Positions 1 through 5,913 of a stretch of 8,892 bases of DNA are shown here, piece by piece. The stretch covers positions 1 to 8,892 of the forward strand of contig JAHEHB010000104.1 in assembly GCA_024644775.1 (NCBI GenBank). The letters run 5' to 3'. The notes beneath the pieces are model-generated. The model was not told the origin of the DNA. It made no database searches and worked only from the letters and a program-made list of their open reading frames with translations. How positions within the stretch are numbered: position 1 is the first letter of the stretch; each line of letters begins with the position of its first letter. This DNA is from Deltaproteobacteria bacterium. GTDB lineage: Bacteria; Desulfobacterota; Desulfobacteria; Desulfobacterales; SURF-15. The translations under genes and the position numbers were made by a program.

Positions 1-5
1 ATGAA

Positions 6-485
6 ATGGCTTTTCTGCTGACCTTTTTCATTCTTTTTCTTTTCTGGATCGTCATGTCGGGACGGTTCGATTTATTCCATCTAACCTTGGGTGTCATATC
101 CTGTGCCATCGTCTCTCACATTTCCCATGATCTGTTGTTTAAAGATATAAAGGCAAAAGACAGACATATCGAAACCATCCGTTTCATTAAGTATATACCC
201 TGGCTGTTCTACCAGATCATTGTGGCCAACTTTTATGTCGCCTATTTGGTGTTGGATCCGATGATGTCCGAACGTCTCGATCCCCGTATCATAAAATTCA
301 AGACAAAGTTAAAAAAAGAGAATTCTCTGGTGACCTTCGGCAACTCGATTACCCTTACCCCCGGCACCATCACCGTCCTCATTAAGGAAGGATACTATTA
401 CGTGCATACCATAGACATGATTTCGGCCAAAGGTTTGCCCGGCAATATGGAAAAGCAGGTAGGGAAAGTCCATTTGGAGGAGTGA
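6..485 (+). CDS. mnhE: Mrp/Mnh antiporter subunit E (MbhA-like)
   Basis: Small membrane subunit of the Mrp/Mnh-type cation/proton antiporter complex. The family is needed for assembly and activity of the complex, but no ion path is assigned to it. The 159-residue product matches the usual length of about 160. Hydrophobic segments cover roughly residues 3-18, 22-40 and 62-83, followed by a soluble C-terminal domain. The family signature FGNSITLTPGTITV is at residues 111-124. The ATG at 6 gives a normal MnhE N-terminus, but the frame is open to the window edge and the ribosome site would lie outside, so the start is not proven. The TGA is one base before mnhF, whose ribosome site (GGAGG, 476-480) lies inside this gene's end. 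It is the first visible gene of the operon, in the place of mbhA in archaeal mbh operons. Confidence 0.93.
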   Translation: MAFLLTFFILFLFWIVMSGRFDLFHLTLGVISCAIVSHISHDLLFKDIKAKDRHIETIRFIKYIPWLFYQIIVANFYVAYLVLDPMMSERLDPRIIKFKTKLKKENSLVTFGNSITLTPGTITVLIKEGYYYVHTIDMISAKGLPGNMEKQVGKVHLEE

Positions 486-486
486 G

Positions 487-753
487 ATGGAGGATTTTCT
501 ATTGACGATTTGTCTGATTCAGGGTGTTTTGATTCTACTCAGTCTGTATCGGGGAGTATTGGGACCCACCATATTTGATCGAATCATCGGTGTGGGTTTT
601 GTGGGGAGCAAGGCAATGATAATTTTGGTGTTCATGGGATTTATCTATAAAAGAGTGGATATGTTTGTGGATATCTCCCTTGCCTATTCCCTCCTGATCT
701 TTATCAGTACCCTTGTCTTTGCAAAGTACTTTCAAACAAAGGGAACGACATAA
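487..753 (+). CDS. mnhF: Mrp/Mnh antiporter subunit F (MbhB-like)
   Basis: Three-helix membrane subunit of the Mrp antiporter, 88 residues, which is the normal family length. The sequence shows the MnhF signature GPTIFDRIIG at residues 26-35 with the conserved Asp31, and acidic residues Asp58 and Asp62 before the last helix (VDMFVDISLAYSLL). Helices cover roughly residues 4-20, 36-54 and 61-80. The start is set by GGAGG (476-480) six bases before the ATG. The stop codon directly abuts the ATG of mnhG, so the two are probably translationally coupled. In the archaeal hydrogenase the equivalent is MbhB. Confidence 0.94.
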   Translation: MEDFLLTICLIQGVLILLSLYRGVLGPTIFDRIIGVGFVGSKAMIILVFMGFIYKRVDMFVDISLAYSLLIFISTLVFAKYFQTKGTT

Positions 754-1113
754 ATGACGACTATCGCCTCATTTTTAATCGGCGCCGGCACCTTTTTCTT
801 TGCAACGGGAGTTCTCGGGATTCTTCGTTTCCCGGACTTCTATTCCAGGATGCATGCCACCGGCAAAGGAGATACCTTGGGAACGGTGTTAACGCTTGCC
901 GGTTTGTCTCTTTATAACCTGGAAGCCGGAATTACATTGGCCGGCATTCTGGTGAGTTTCAAGCTGATATTCATCGGGGTTTTTTGGTTTATAGCAAATC
1001 CCACCGCCACCCATGCCTTACTCAGGGCAGCGTTCGATTCCGGGCTGATGCCCTGGACAAAGGATGGGAGACCGGTCATCGATTGGCCCCCCAATTCAGG
1101 AGAAGACAAATGA
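754..1113 (+). CDS. mnhG: Mrp/Mnh antiporter subunit G (MbhC-like)
   Basis: Three-helix membrane subunit of the Mrp antiporter, 119 residues. The hallmark GILRFPDFYSRMHA lies at residues 22-35 between the first and second helices, followed by the conserved GDTLG at 39-43. NPTATHALLRAA is at 82-93 after the third helix. The hydrophilic tail (about residues 100-119) is typical of longer MnhG proteins. The ATG follows the mnhF TAA with no gap. The best upstream purine stretch is AAAGGGAA before the TAA, a weak ribosome site, so coupling to mnhF is likely. The TGA overlaps the ATG of the next gene as ATGA. The archaeal equivalent is MbhC. Confidence 0.94.
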   Translation: MTTIASFLIGAGTFFFATGVLGILRFPDFYSRMHATGKGDTLGTVLTLAGLSLYNLEAGITLAGILVSFKLIFIGVFWFIANPTATHALLRAAFDSGLMPWTKDGRPVIDWPPNSGEDK

Positions 1114-1355
1114 TATGGCAAATCGATCTGATGCTGCTGGCTCTTGTGGTGATATGTGCCGTCGCTGCCATCACCGTAAGAGATCTGTTTAGTTCGGCGG
1201 TTATTCTCGGTGCCTACAGCACCTTTATGTGCCTGCTTTGGGTAGAGATGGGCTCGGTTGATGTCGGATTTACCGAGGCCGCTGTGGGTGCGGGGGTGAG
1301 TACGGTTCTGTTTATAGCAGCCATCAATAAAACAACCCGGAGGACGGAAGATTGA
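1110..1355 (+). CDS. MbhD-like subunit (stand-alone MnhA C-terminal segment, DUF4040-type)
   Basis: An 81-residue, three-helix membrane protein matching the part of MnhA that is encoded separately as MbhD in membrane-bound hydrogenases. The signature is DVGFTEAAVGAGVSTVLFIA (residues 51-70), with acidic residues Glu46, Asp51 and Glu56 close to the membrane. I chose the ATG at 1110, not an earlier in-frame ATG at 984, because 984 lies deep inside mnhG. AGGAGA (1098-1103) sits at proper spacing before 1110, the ATG overlaps the mnhG stop as ATGA, and the resulting N-terminus (MIWQIDLMLLALVV) starts at the expected first helix. In Mrp/Mbh structures this region joins the antiporter subunits to the small-subunit cluster; that role is family knowledge. 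Confidence 0.88.
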   Translation: MIWQIDLMLLALVVICAVAAITVRDLFSSAVILGAYSTFMCLLWVEMGSVDVGFTEAAVGAGVSTVLFIAAINKTTRRTED

Positions 1356-1624
1356 AGATACTGGCATTTGTCGTTGTTACCATCACCGGCGCCTTGCTCC
1401 TTTATGCAACTGGGGAAATGCCGAATTGGGCGGACCCCCAATCTCCGGCCAGCACCCACGTATCGCCAAGATATATCGAAAAGACTATCGAAGATACATC
1501 GGTACCCAATATGGTGACATCGGTGTTGGCTGACTACAGGAGTTACGATACCTTGGGCGAGACCACCGTCATCTTCACTGCCGGCGTCTGTTGTGTCGTA
1601 CTGCTGAGGAGGTCGCGCCTGTGA
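1352..1624 (+). CDS. MbhE-like subunit (stand-alone MnhA C-terminal/MnhB N-terminal-type segment)
   Basis: A 90-residue membrane protein with helices at about residues 3-19 and 70-86, joined by an extra-membrane loop rich in Pro, Ser and Thr. The core motif NMVTSVLADYRSYDTLGET (residues 53-71), with Asp61, Asp66 and Glu70, is typical of the MbhE family, where a DYR/DFR...DTLGE box precedes the last helix. The start is TTG at 1352, overlapping the previous gene's TGA as TTGA. It is supported by GGAGG (1339-1343) eight bases upstream; there is no ATG before residue 23, and starting there would remove the first helix. The stop overlaps the GTG of mnhB as GTGA. Together with the MbhD-like protein it supplies the C-terminal region of the MnhA subunit missing from this operon. 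Confidence 0.85.
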   Translation: MKILAFVVVTITGALLLYATGEMPNWADPQSPASTHVSPRYIEKTIEDTSVPNMVTSVLADYRSYDTLGETTVIFTAGVCCVVLLRRSRL

Positions 1625-2076
1625 TACAGCAATACGAAGATCTCATAATACAAGCTACTGCCCGGCTGTTGATACCGTTTATGCAGCTATTTGCGCTTTA
1701 TGTGATTGCCCATGGCCATCACAGTCCCGGCGGCGGATTTCAAGGAGGATGCATCCTGAGCGCCAGTTTTATTCTGTTATGTGTGGCCTATGACATCCGA
1801 TGGGCAAAAGCGCGGATGTCGGAAAAGTTAAACACCATCTATATCAGTTTGGGGGTCATGATTTATGCAGGCGTCGGTATCCTATGCCTGATTTTGGGCG
1901 GCAATTTCCTCGATTACAGCTGGCTTCATAAGCTTCTTCCTGTAGATCCGGTAGAAGCCAGATCCCTTGGGATCATGATTGTCGAGATTGGTGTAGGGCT
2001 TACCGTTATGGCCGTTATGATCTCTATTTATTTAAATGTAGCATCCGGGGGTAAGCACGAGGAAGAATTGAGTTAG
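1621..2076 (+). CDS. mnhB: Mrp/Mnh antiporter subunit B (MbhF-like)
   Basis: A 151-residue four-helix subunit of the Mrp antiporter. The diagnostic box HGHHSPGGGFQGG is at residues 31-43, between the first helix (ARLLIPFMQLFALYVIA) and the second. Further helices cover about 72-93 and 117-141. The frame is open to a TTG at 1591, but I place the start at GTG 1621: GAGGAGG (1606-1612) lies eight bases before it, the GTG overlaps the previous stop as GTGA, and the N-terminus IQQYEDLIIQATARLL then resembles the family. Residues before that would be unrelated to the family. The tail (GGKHEEELS) is charged. One base separates its TAG from mnhC. The archaeal equivalent is MbhF. Confidence 0.93.
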   Translation: MIQQYEDLIIQATARLLIPFMQLFALYVIAHGHHSPGGGFQGGCILSASFILLCVAYDIRWAKARMSEKLNTIYISLGVMIYAGVGILCLILGGNFLDYSWLHKLLPVDPVEARSLGIMIVEIGVGLTVMAVMISIYLNVASGGKHEEELS

Positions 2077-2077
2077 T

Positions 2078-2458
2078 ATGGAATTTATCATCAGCAAATA
2101 TAATTATTGGATCTATATTATCCTGATGATGATCGGGTTCTATGCCATGATCGGCAAACGAAACCTCGTAAAAAAGATTGTCGGGTTAAACATATTTCAG
2201 ACATCCATCATTCTCTATTTCGTCTCCATTGGGGCCAAAAAAGGCGCCACCATACCCATTGTCTTCCATGGGCATGGCGGGGAAACAGCTCATGCCGTTC
2301 AGGCCGCTCACTATGTGAACCCGCTGCCGCATGTGCTCATGCTTACCGCCATCGTGGTCATGGTGGGCACATTCGGCGTGGCCTTATCATTTATTATAAG
2401 GATATATCGTGCTTTTGGGACTATAGAGGAAAAAGAATTGCTTGTTGATGAAGAGTGA
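2078..2458 (+). CDS. mnhC: Mrp/Mnh antiporter subunit C, NuoK-like (MbhG-like)
   Basis: A 126-residue three-helix subunit homologous to NuoK of complex I. Helices cover about residues 10-25, 36-53 and 86-109. The typical MnhC/NuoK features are LVKKIVGLNIFQTSIILYF (30-48) in the second helix and NPLPHVLMLTAIVV (81-94) in the third. In this superfamily the subunit carries part of the ion path next to the antiporter-like subunits. The loop between helices 2 and 3 is rich in histidine (His64, His66, His72, His78, plus His85), which is unusual to my eye. The start lies one base after the mnhB stop; the nearest purine-rich stretch (AGGAAG, about 2060-2065) is rather distant. A 35-base gap follows before D1. 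Confidence 0.93.
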   Translation: MEFIISKYNYWIYIILMMIGFYAMIGKRNLVKKIVGLNIFQTSIILYFVSIGAKKGATIPIVFHGHGGETAHAVQAAHYVNPLPHVLMLTAIVVMVGTFGVALSFIIRIYRAFGTIEEKELLVDEE

Positions 2459-2493
2459 AAACCTGAGCGAACATTCTCGGTATCGGTTGATAA

Positions 2494-4023
2494 ATGTTAG
2501 CACATTTTCCAATTCTCGTTGTAGTAATACCCCTTTTCGTCAGCTTCATTGTTTTACTGTGCAGCTTTACTCCCTATCGATGGTATGAATGGTATCTGAG
2601 TACGGCTGCCACGTGTCTTTCCTTTTTAATTTCACTATCCCTTTTGTTTTCCGTGATCCAGAACGGTCCCATCAGCTATCGGCTGGGAGGGTGGGCACCG
2701 CCCTGGGGCATAGAATACAGGATCGATTATTTCTCCGGATTCATGTTGGTGATCGTCGCCCTGGTAATATTTATCACCTGCGTGTATGCCGGGAAAAGCG
2801 TTTTAGGAAGCGGTTCCCTGACCCGACAAGTCATCGGCGATGAGGGAGCGGTTCAAATATTTACCCTCTATTTGCTTCTTTCGGCGGGCCTTTTCGGTAT
2901 TATCGTGACAGGCGATATGTTTAACCTCTACGTATTTTTGGAGATCGCGTCCCTGTCCGCTTATACGCTTGTCGGCATCGGTTACAAAAAGCGGTCTATC
3001 GTGGCCGGGTTCAACTATCTTATTCTAGGTTCCATCGGGGCCTGTCTCTATCTGCTCAGCGTTGGATATCTCTATATCATGACCGGCACCCTCAACATGG
3101 CCGATCTGGCCCAGAGACTGCCGGCCGTCTATGGATCCAAGGTTATTTTGGTCGCATTTGCACTTCTTATGGTGGGCCTTTTTATCAAAATGGCCCTTTT
3201 CCCCCTCCATGCATGGTTGCCGGATGCACACGGCCTGGCCCCATCGGTGGTCAGCGCGGTCCTGTCCGGATGTGTTATCGAAGTTGCTGCATATGCAATG
3301 ATTCGGTCCATGTTTACCGTATTCACCCCGGCATTCATATTTGATGTGTTGCCCATAGCCGGGGTGCTTTCTGTTGTCGCCATAGTAGCTATGATCGCAG
3401 GCTCCACCATGGCGTTGGCCCAGACCGATATCAAGAGAATGTTGGCCTGCTCAAGCGTCGGACAGATGGGATATATCATTTTAGGGGTATCCATCGCCAA
3501 TCACACCGGGTTGACCGGTGCTTTGGTGCATCTTTTCAGTCATGCCGTTATAAAGGCGAGTCTGTTTCTGTCTGTGGGGTCTGTGATTTACCAAACCCAC
3601 ATTTATGAGATAGCGAACCTTCGGGGCCAGGGGAGGAGAATGCCAATTACCTTTGCGGTCTTTACGATCGGGGCGCTAGGGATGATCGGTGTTCCCCTTA
3701 CCACAGGCTTTGTCACCGAGTGGAAGCTTGCCGTTGGTGCGCTCGAGGCAGGTAAGGGATTTATCGTGCCGGTGCTGCTTTTAAGTGCGCTGCTCAACAC
3801 CATATATTTCGGAAGGGTTCTGGAGATCGTCTGGTTTAAGAAGGTTGACTCACCAGGACCTGAGCAGACGGGCGAATCGAAAAAAGGGTTTGTGACCAAA
3901 GCACCGCTATCATTGGCGATACCACCTTTAATTTTGGTTTCTTTCTCGATCGTTTTCGGTATCGCAGCATTCATACCCGTGTCCATCGCAGAGAAAGCAG
4001 CAGCCATGTTGTTTGGGGGATAA
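2494..4023 (+). CDS. mnhD: Antiporter-like subunit D1 (MnhD/MbhH family, NuoM/N-like)
   Basis: A 509-residue polytopic membrane protein of the proton-conducting transporter family shared with complex I (NuoL/M/N). Features in order: GDMFNLYVFLEIASLSAY with the TM5 Glu150; IKMALFPLHAWLPDAHG with the TM7 Lys232; PSVVSAVLSGCVIEVAAYA (TM8) with Glu263 where Lys is usual; TDIKRMLACSSVGQMGYI (311-328); HLFSHAVIKASLFLSVG (346-362); and GFVTEWKLAVGALEAG (TM12) with Glu409 where many relatives have Lys. The product likely moves protons or Na+ within the Mrp complex. ATG 2494 directly follows an in-frame TAA, so no longer start is possible. The ribosome site is weak, and the 35-base gap from mnhC looks non-regulatory. 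Its position after mnhC equals mbhH. The gene symbol reflects family and position only. Confidence 0.92.
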   Translation: MLAHFPILVVVIPLFVSFIVLLCSFTPYRWYEWYLSTAATCLSFLISLSLLFSVIQNGPISYRLGGWAPPWGIEYRIDYFSGFMLVIVALVIFITCVYAGKSVLGSGSLTRQVIGDEGAVQIFTLYLLLSAGLFGIIVTGDMFNLYVFLEIASLSAYTLVGIGYKKRSIVAGFNYLILGSIGACLYLLSVGYLYIMTGTLNMADLAQRLPAVYGSKVILVAFALLMVGLFIKMALFPLHAWLPDAHGLAPSVVSAVLSGCVIEVAAYAMIRSMFTVFTPAFIFDVLPIAGVLSVVAIVAMIAGSTMALAQTDIKRMLACSSVGQMGYIILGVSIANHTGLTGALVHLFSHAVIKASLFLSVGSVIYQTHIYEIANLRGQGRRMPITFAVFTIGALGMIGVPLTTGFVTEWKLAVGALEAGKGFIVPVLLLSALLNTIYFGRVLEIVWFKKVDSPGPEQTGESKKGFVTKAPLSLAIPPLILVSFSIVFGIAAFIPVSIAEKAAAMLFGG

Positions 4024-4026
4024 TCA

Positions 4027-5517
4027 ATGGACATCATCGAATCCTTTACACCTGTCTATGTCCTCATGATTCCCACGGCAGCAATTCCGTTCATTGCGAC
4101 GTCAAACAAGACGCCCAACCTGAGGGAAAGTTGGACCATCCTTGCCTCTGTGTCGATGTTTTTAACGGTTATCTCCATGCTGCCGCAGGTTCTTGACGGT
4201 AAGATATTGGAATATCATCTGTTGACCCTTTTCAAAGGGCTGGATATCACCTTCAGGGTCGATCCGTTTGGTATCTTTTTCGCGACGACCGCTTCCTTCC
4301 TCTGGATCATCGTCTCTTTCTATTCCATCGGCTACATGCGTTCATTAAATGAGCATGCTCAGACCCGATACTATATATGTTTTGCCATTGCGCTTTTGGC
4401 CGCATCCGGCGTTGCTTTTTCCGCAAACCTGATTACCATCTTGGTCTTTTATGAGATACTGACACTGAGCACCTATCCGTTGGTCATCCACCATGAAGAT
4501 GATGAGGCGATAAAGGGGGCGCGAAGATACATTACGTATCTGCTGGGCACATCAATTGCCTTTAATCTGCCGGCAATATTCCTCACATATGTCTTTGCCC
4601 AAACCCTAGACTTTTCAAACGGCGGCATCTTATCCGGTGCGGCATCTCCTTTGATGATAACGGTTATATTTTTTCTTTTTGTTGCCGGAATCGGCAAAGC
4701 CGCCATGATGCCGTTTCACTCATGGTTACCCGCGGCCATGGTGGCCCCCACACCGGTTAGCGCCCTTTTGCATGCCGTTGCCGTGGTAAAAGCGGGGGTA
4801 TTTACAGTTGCACGAATCGTTCTTTATGTGTTCGGCTTAGACACCCTCACCAAGCTGGGACTCGGCATGGTCCTCGCCTATTTTGCATCATTTACCATTA
4901 TCGTTGCCTCCATTATTGCGCTTCGGCAGGACAACCTGAAACGAAGATTGGCATACTCAACGGTCAGCCAGCTGTCTTACATCATCCTGGGGGTATCTCT
5001 ACTGACCATAAAAGGCATTACCGGAGGGATTATCCACATCGCCATGCATGCCTTTGGCAAGATCACCCTTTTTCTGTGTGCCGGCTCCATCCTGGTGGCT
5101 TCCGGAAAGAAAGATATCAGTGACATGAAAGGGATCGGTAAAAAGATGCCCATCACGATCTCTGCGTTTTTTATTGGCGCCCTGAGTGTGATCGGAATCC
5201 CGCCGTGCGGTGGATTCATCAGCAAGTGGTATATTGCGCTTGGGTGTATAGAGATCCAGCAGATGCCACTTTTAGTTGTGCTTTTAACGAGTTCATTTTT
5301 AAACGCGGTGTACTTTTTGCCCATCGTGTATCAGGGGTTCTTCGGTAAACCACGTTCTGATGATCCTTTTTTTACCGTCGAGGGGATACGGGAAGGACCG
5401 GTGCTGGCGGTGGCCGCGCTGGGGCTGACTGCCATCGCCTCCATCGTCTTGTTTTTCTACCCGCAGCCCTTTCTGGAACTCTCTTTGATGGTGGGTCAAA
5501 GCATGAAAGGAGAATAA
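4027..5517 (+). CDS. Antiporter-like subunit D2 (NuoL/MnhA- and MnhD-related)
   Basis: A 496-residue polytopic membrane protein, the second antiporter-like subunit. It keeps the full set of charged residues used in proton translocation: TM5 Glu143 (FYEILTLSTY), TM7 Lys224 (GIGKAAMMPFHSWLP), TM8 Lys255 (HAVAVVKAGVF) and TM12 Lys400 (GFISKWYIALG). The block APTPVSALLHAVAVVKAG (240-257) resembles the N-terminal domain of NuoL/MnhA more than MnhD, so D2 may replace the missing MnhA pumping domain; this is inference. NLKRRLAYSTVSQLSYI (303-319) and HIAMHAFGKITLFLCAG (337-353) are family standard. It starts three bases after the D1 stop, with GGGGGA (4015-4020) as the ribosome site. Its last codons contain the strong ribosome site of the next small gene. 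Automatic pipelines would probably name it a cation/H+ antiporter subunit D family protein. Confidence 0.9.
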   Translation: MDIIESFTPVYVLMIPTAAIPFIATSNKTPNLRESWTILASVSMFLTVISMLPQVLDGKILEYHLLTLFKGLDITFRVDPFGIFFATTASFLWIIVSFYSIGYMRSLNEHAQTRYYICFAIALLAASGVAFSANLITILVFYEILTLSTYPLVIHHEDDEAIKGARRYITYLLGTSIAFNLPAIFLTYVFAQTLDFSNGGILSGAASPLMITVIFFLFVAGIGKAAMMPFHSWLPAAMVAPTPVSALLHAVAVVKAGVFTVARIVLYVFGLDTLTKLGLGMVLAYFASFTIIVASIIALRQDNLKRRLAYSTVSQLSYIILGVSLLTIKGITGGIIHIAMHAFGKITLFLCAGSILVASGKKDISDMKGIGKKMPITISAFFIGALSVIGIPPCGGFISKWYIALGCIEIQQMPLLVVLLTSSFLNAVYFLPIVYQGFFGKPRSDDPFFTVEGIREGPVLAVAALGLTAIASIVLFFYPQPFLELSLMVGQSMKGE

Positions 5518-5518
5518 C

Positions 5519-5641
5519 ATGGAAGAAGAAAAGATGATTCTGGACCATGAGCCTGTTCCTCCATACCGAGAAGTCTTTCACATATCCGCAATCATCGGAT
5601 TTTTATATCTTGGTTTCATTTTTATAAAATATGTCATCTGA
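5519..5641 (+). CDS. 40-residue single-helix membrane protein, function unknown
   Basis: A short gene between the D2 and two-helix protein genes. The 40-residue product begins MEEEKMILDHEPVPPYREVF, an acidic, Pro-containing cytoplasm-like head. A single hydrophobic helix from about residue 21 to the C-terminus follows (ISAIIGFLYLGFIFIKYVI). Support for translation is good: AAGGAG (5507-5512) sits six bases before the ATG, the start is one base after the D2 TAA, the reading frame ends cleanly in TGA, and without it the operon would have an unexplained gap of about 155 bases in an otherwise tightly packed array. I do not recognise a named family. By analogy with single-helix accessory subunits of respiratory complexes, it may help assemble or stabilise the antiporter subunits; that is inference. 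Confidence 0.72.
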   Translation: MEEEKMILDHEPVPPYREVFHISAIIGFLYLGFIFIKYVI

Positions 5642-5673
5642 TACCGTTTCCTCTATTCAGCGAGGTAGCCTAA

Positions 5674-5913
5674 ATGAAGGAGCTGCGTTTTTTTGATAAA
5701 CCGGAGAACAAGAATAGGGTCATTCGATACTTCTTCATATCGCTCGGCATCCTTCTTGTCATCGACTTTTTTATCCATAAACATACTGAATTCCCCTGGG
5801 AATCGGCTCCCGCATTTTATGCGGTCTACGGATTTACCGCCTGCGTCTCTCTGATCTTCATTGCCAAACTGTTGCGGTTTATCGTGAAAAGAGACGAGGA
5901 TTATTATAAATGA
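5674..5913 (+). CDS. 79-residue two-helix membrane protein of the antiporter operon
   Basis: Small protein with a charged N-terminus (MKELRFFDKPENKNR), a first helix at about residues 17-34 ending in DFFIHKH, a short loop with PWE (41-43), a second helix at about 47-67 (AFYAVYGFTACVSLIFIAK) and a charged tail ending RDEDYYK. I recall similar uncharacterised proteins of about 80 residues beside Mrp-like or NuoL-like genes in proteobacteria, sharing the FFDKPEN head, the FFIH...W...FYA.YGF core and the EDYY tail. This is memory, not a search. ATG 5674 follows an in-frame TAA, with GAGG (5662-5665) eight bases upstream. The stop overlaps the D3 start as ATGA, tying it to D3. Likely a structural or assembly partner of the D subunits; function unknown. 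Confidence 0.85.
   Translation: MKELRFFDKPENKNRVIRYFFISLGILLVIDFFIHKHTEFPWESAPAFYAVYGFTACVSLIFIAKLLRFIVKRDEDYYK

Noticed and set aside
535..735. Minus-strand open frame opposite mnhF
   Set aside because: It lies wholly within a well-supported gene, has a low-complexity His/Lys-rich product and no ribosome site. Similar antisense frames opposite mnhG, D1, D2 and D3 were rejected for the same reason.
984..1109. Longer N-terminus for the MbhD-like gene from an ATG at 984
   Set aside because: It overlaps mnhG in another frame, gives an Arg/His-rich non-membrane sequence, and lacks a ribosome site. The start at 1110 has one and matches the family.
1591..1620. TTG start at 1591 for mnhB
   Set aside because: The GTG at 1621 has GAGGAGG at correct spacing and a family-like N-terminus. 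The extra ten residues are an out-of-frame shadow of the MbhE-like C-terminus.
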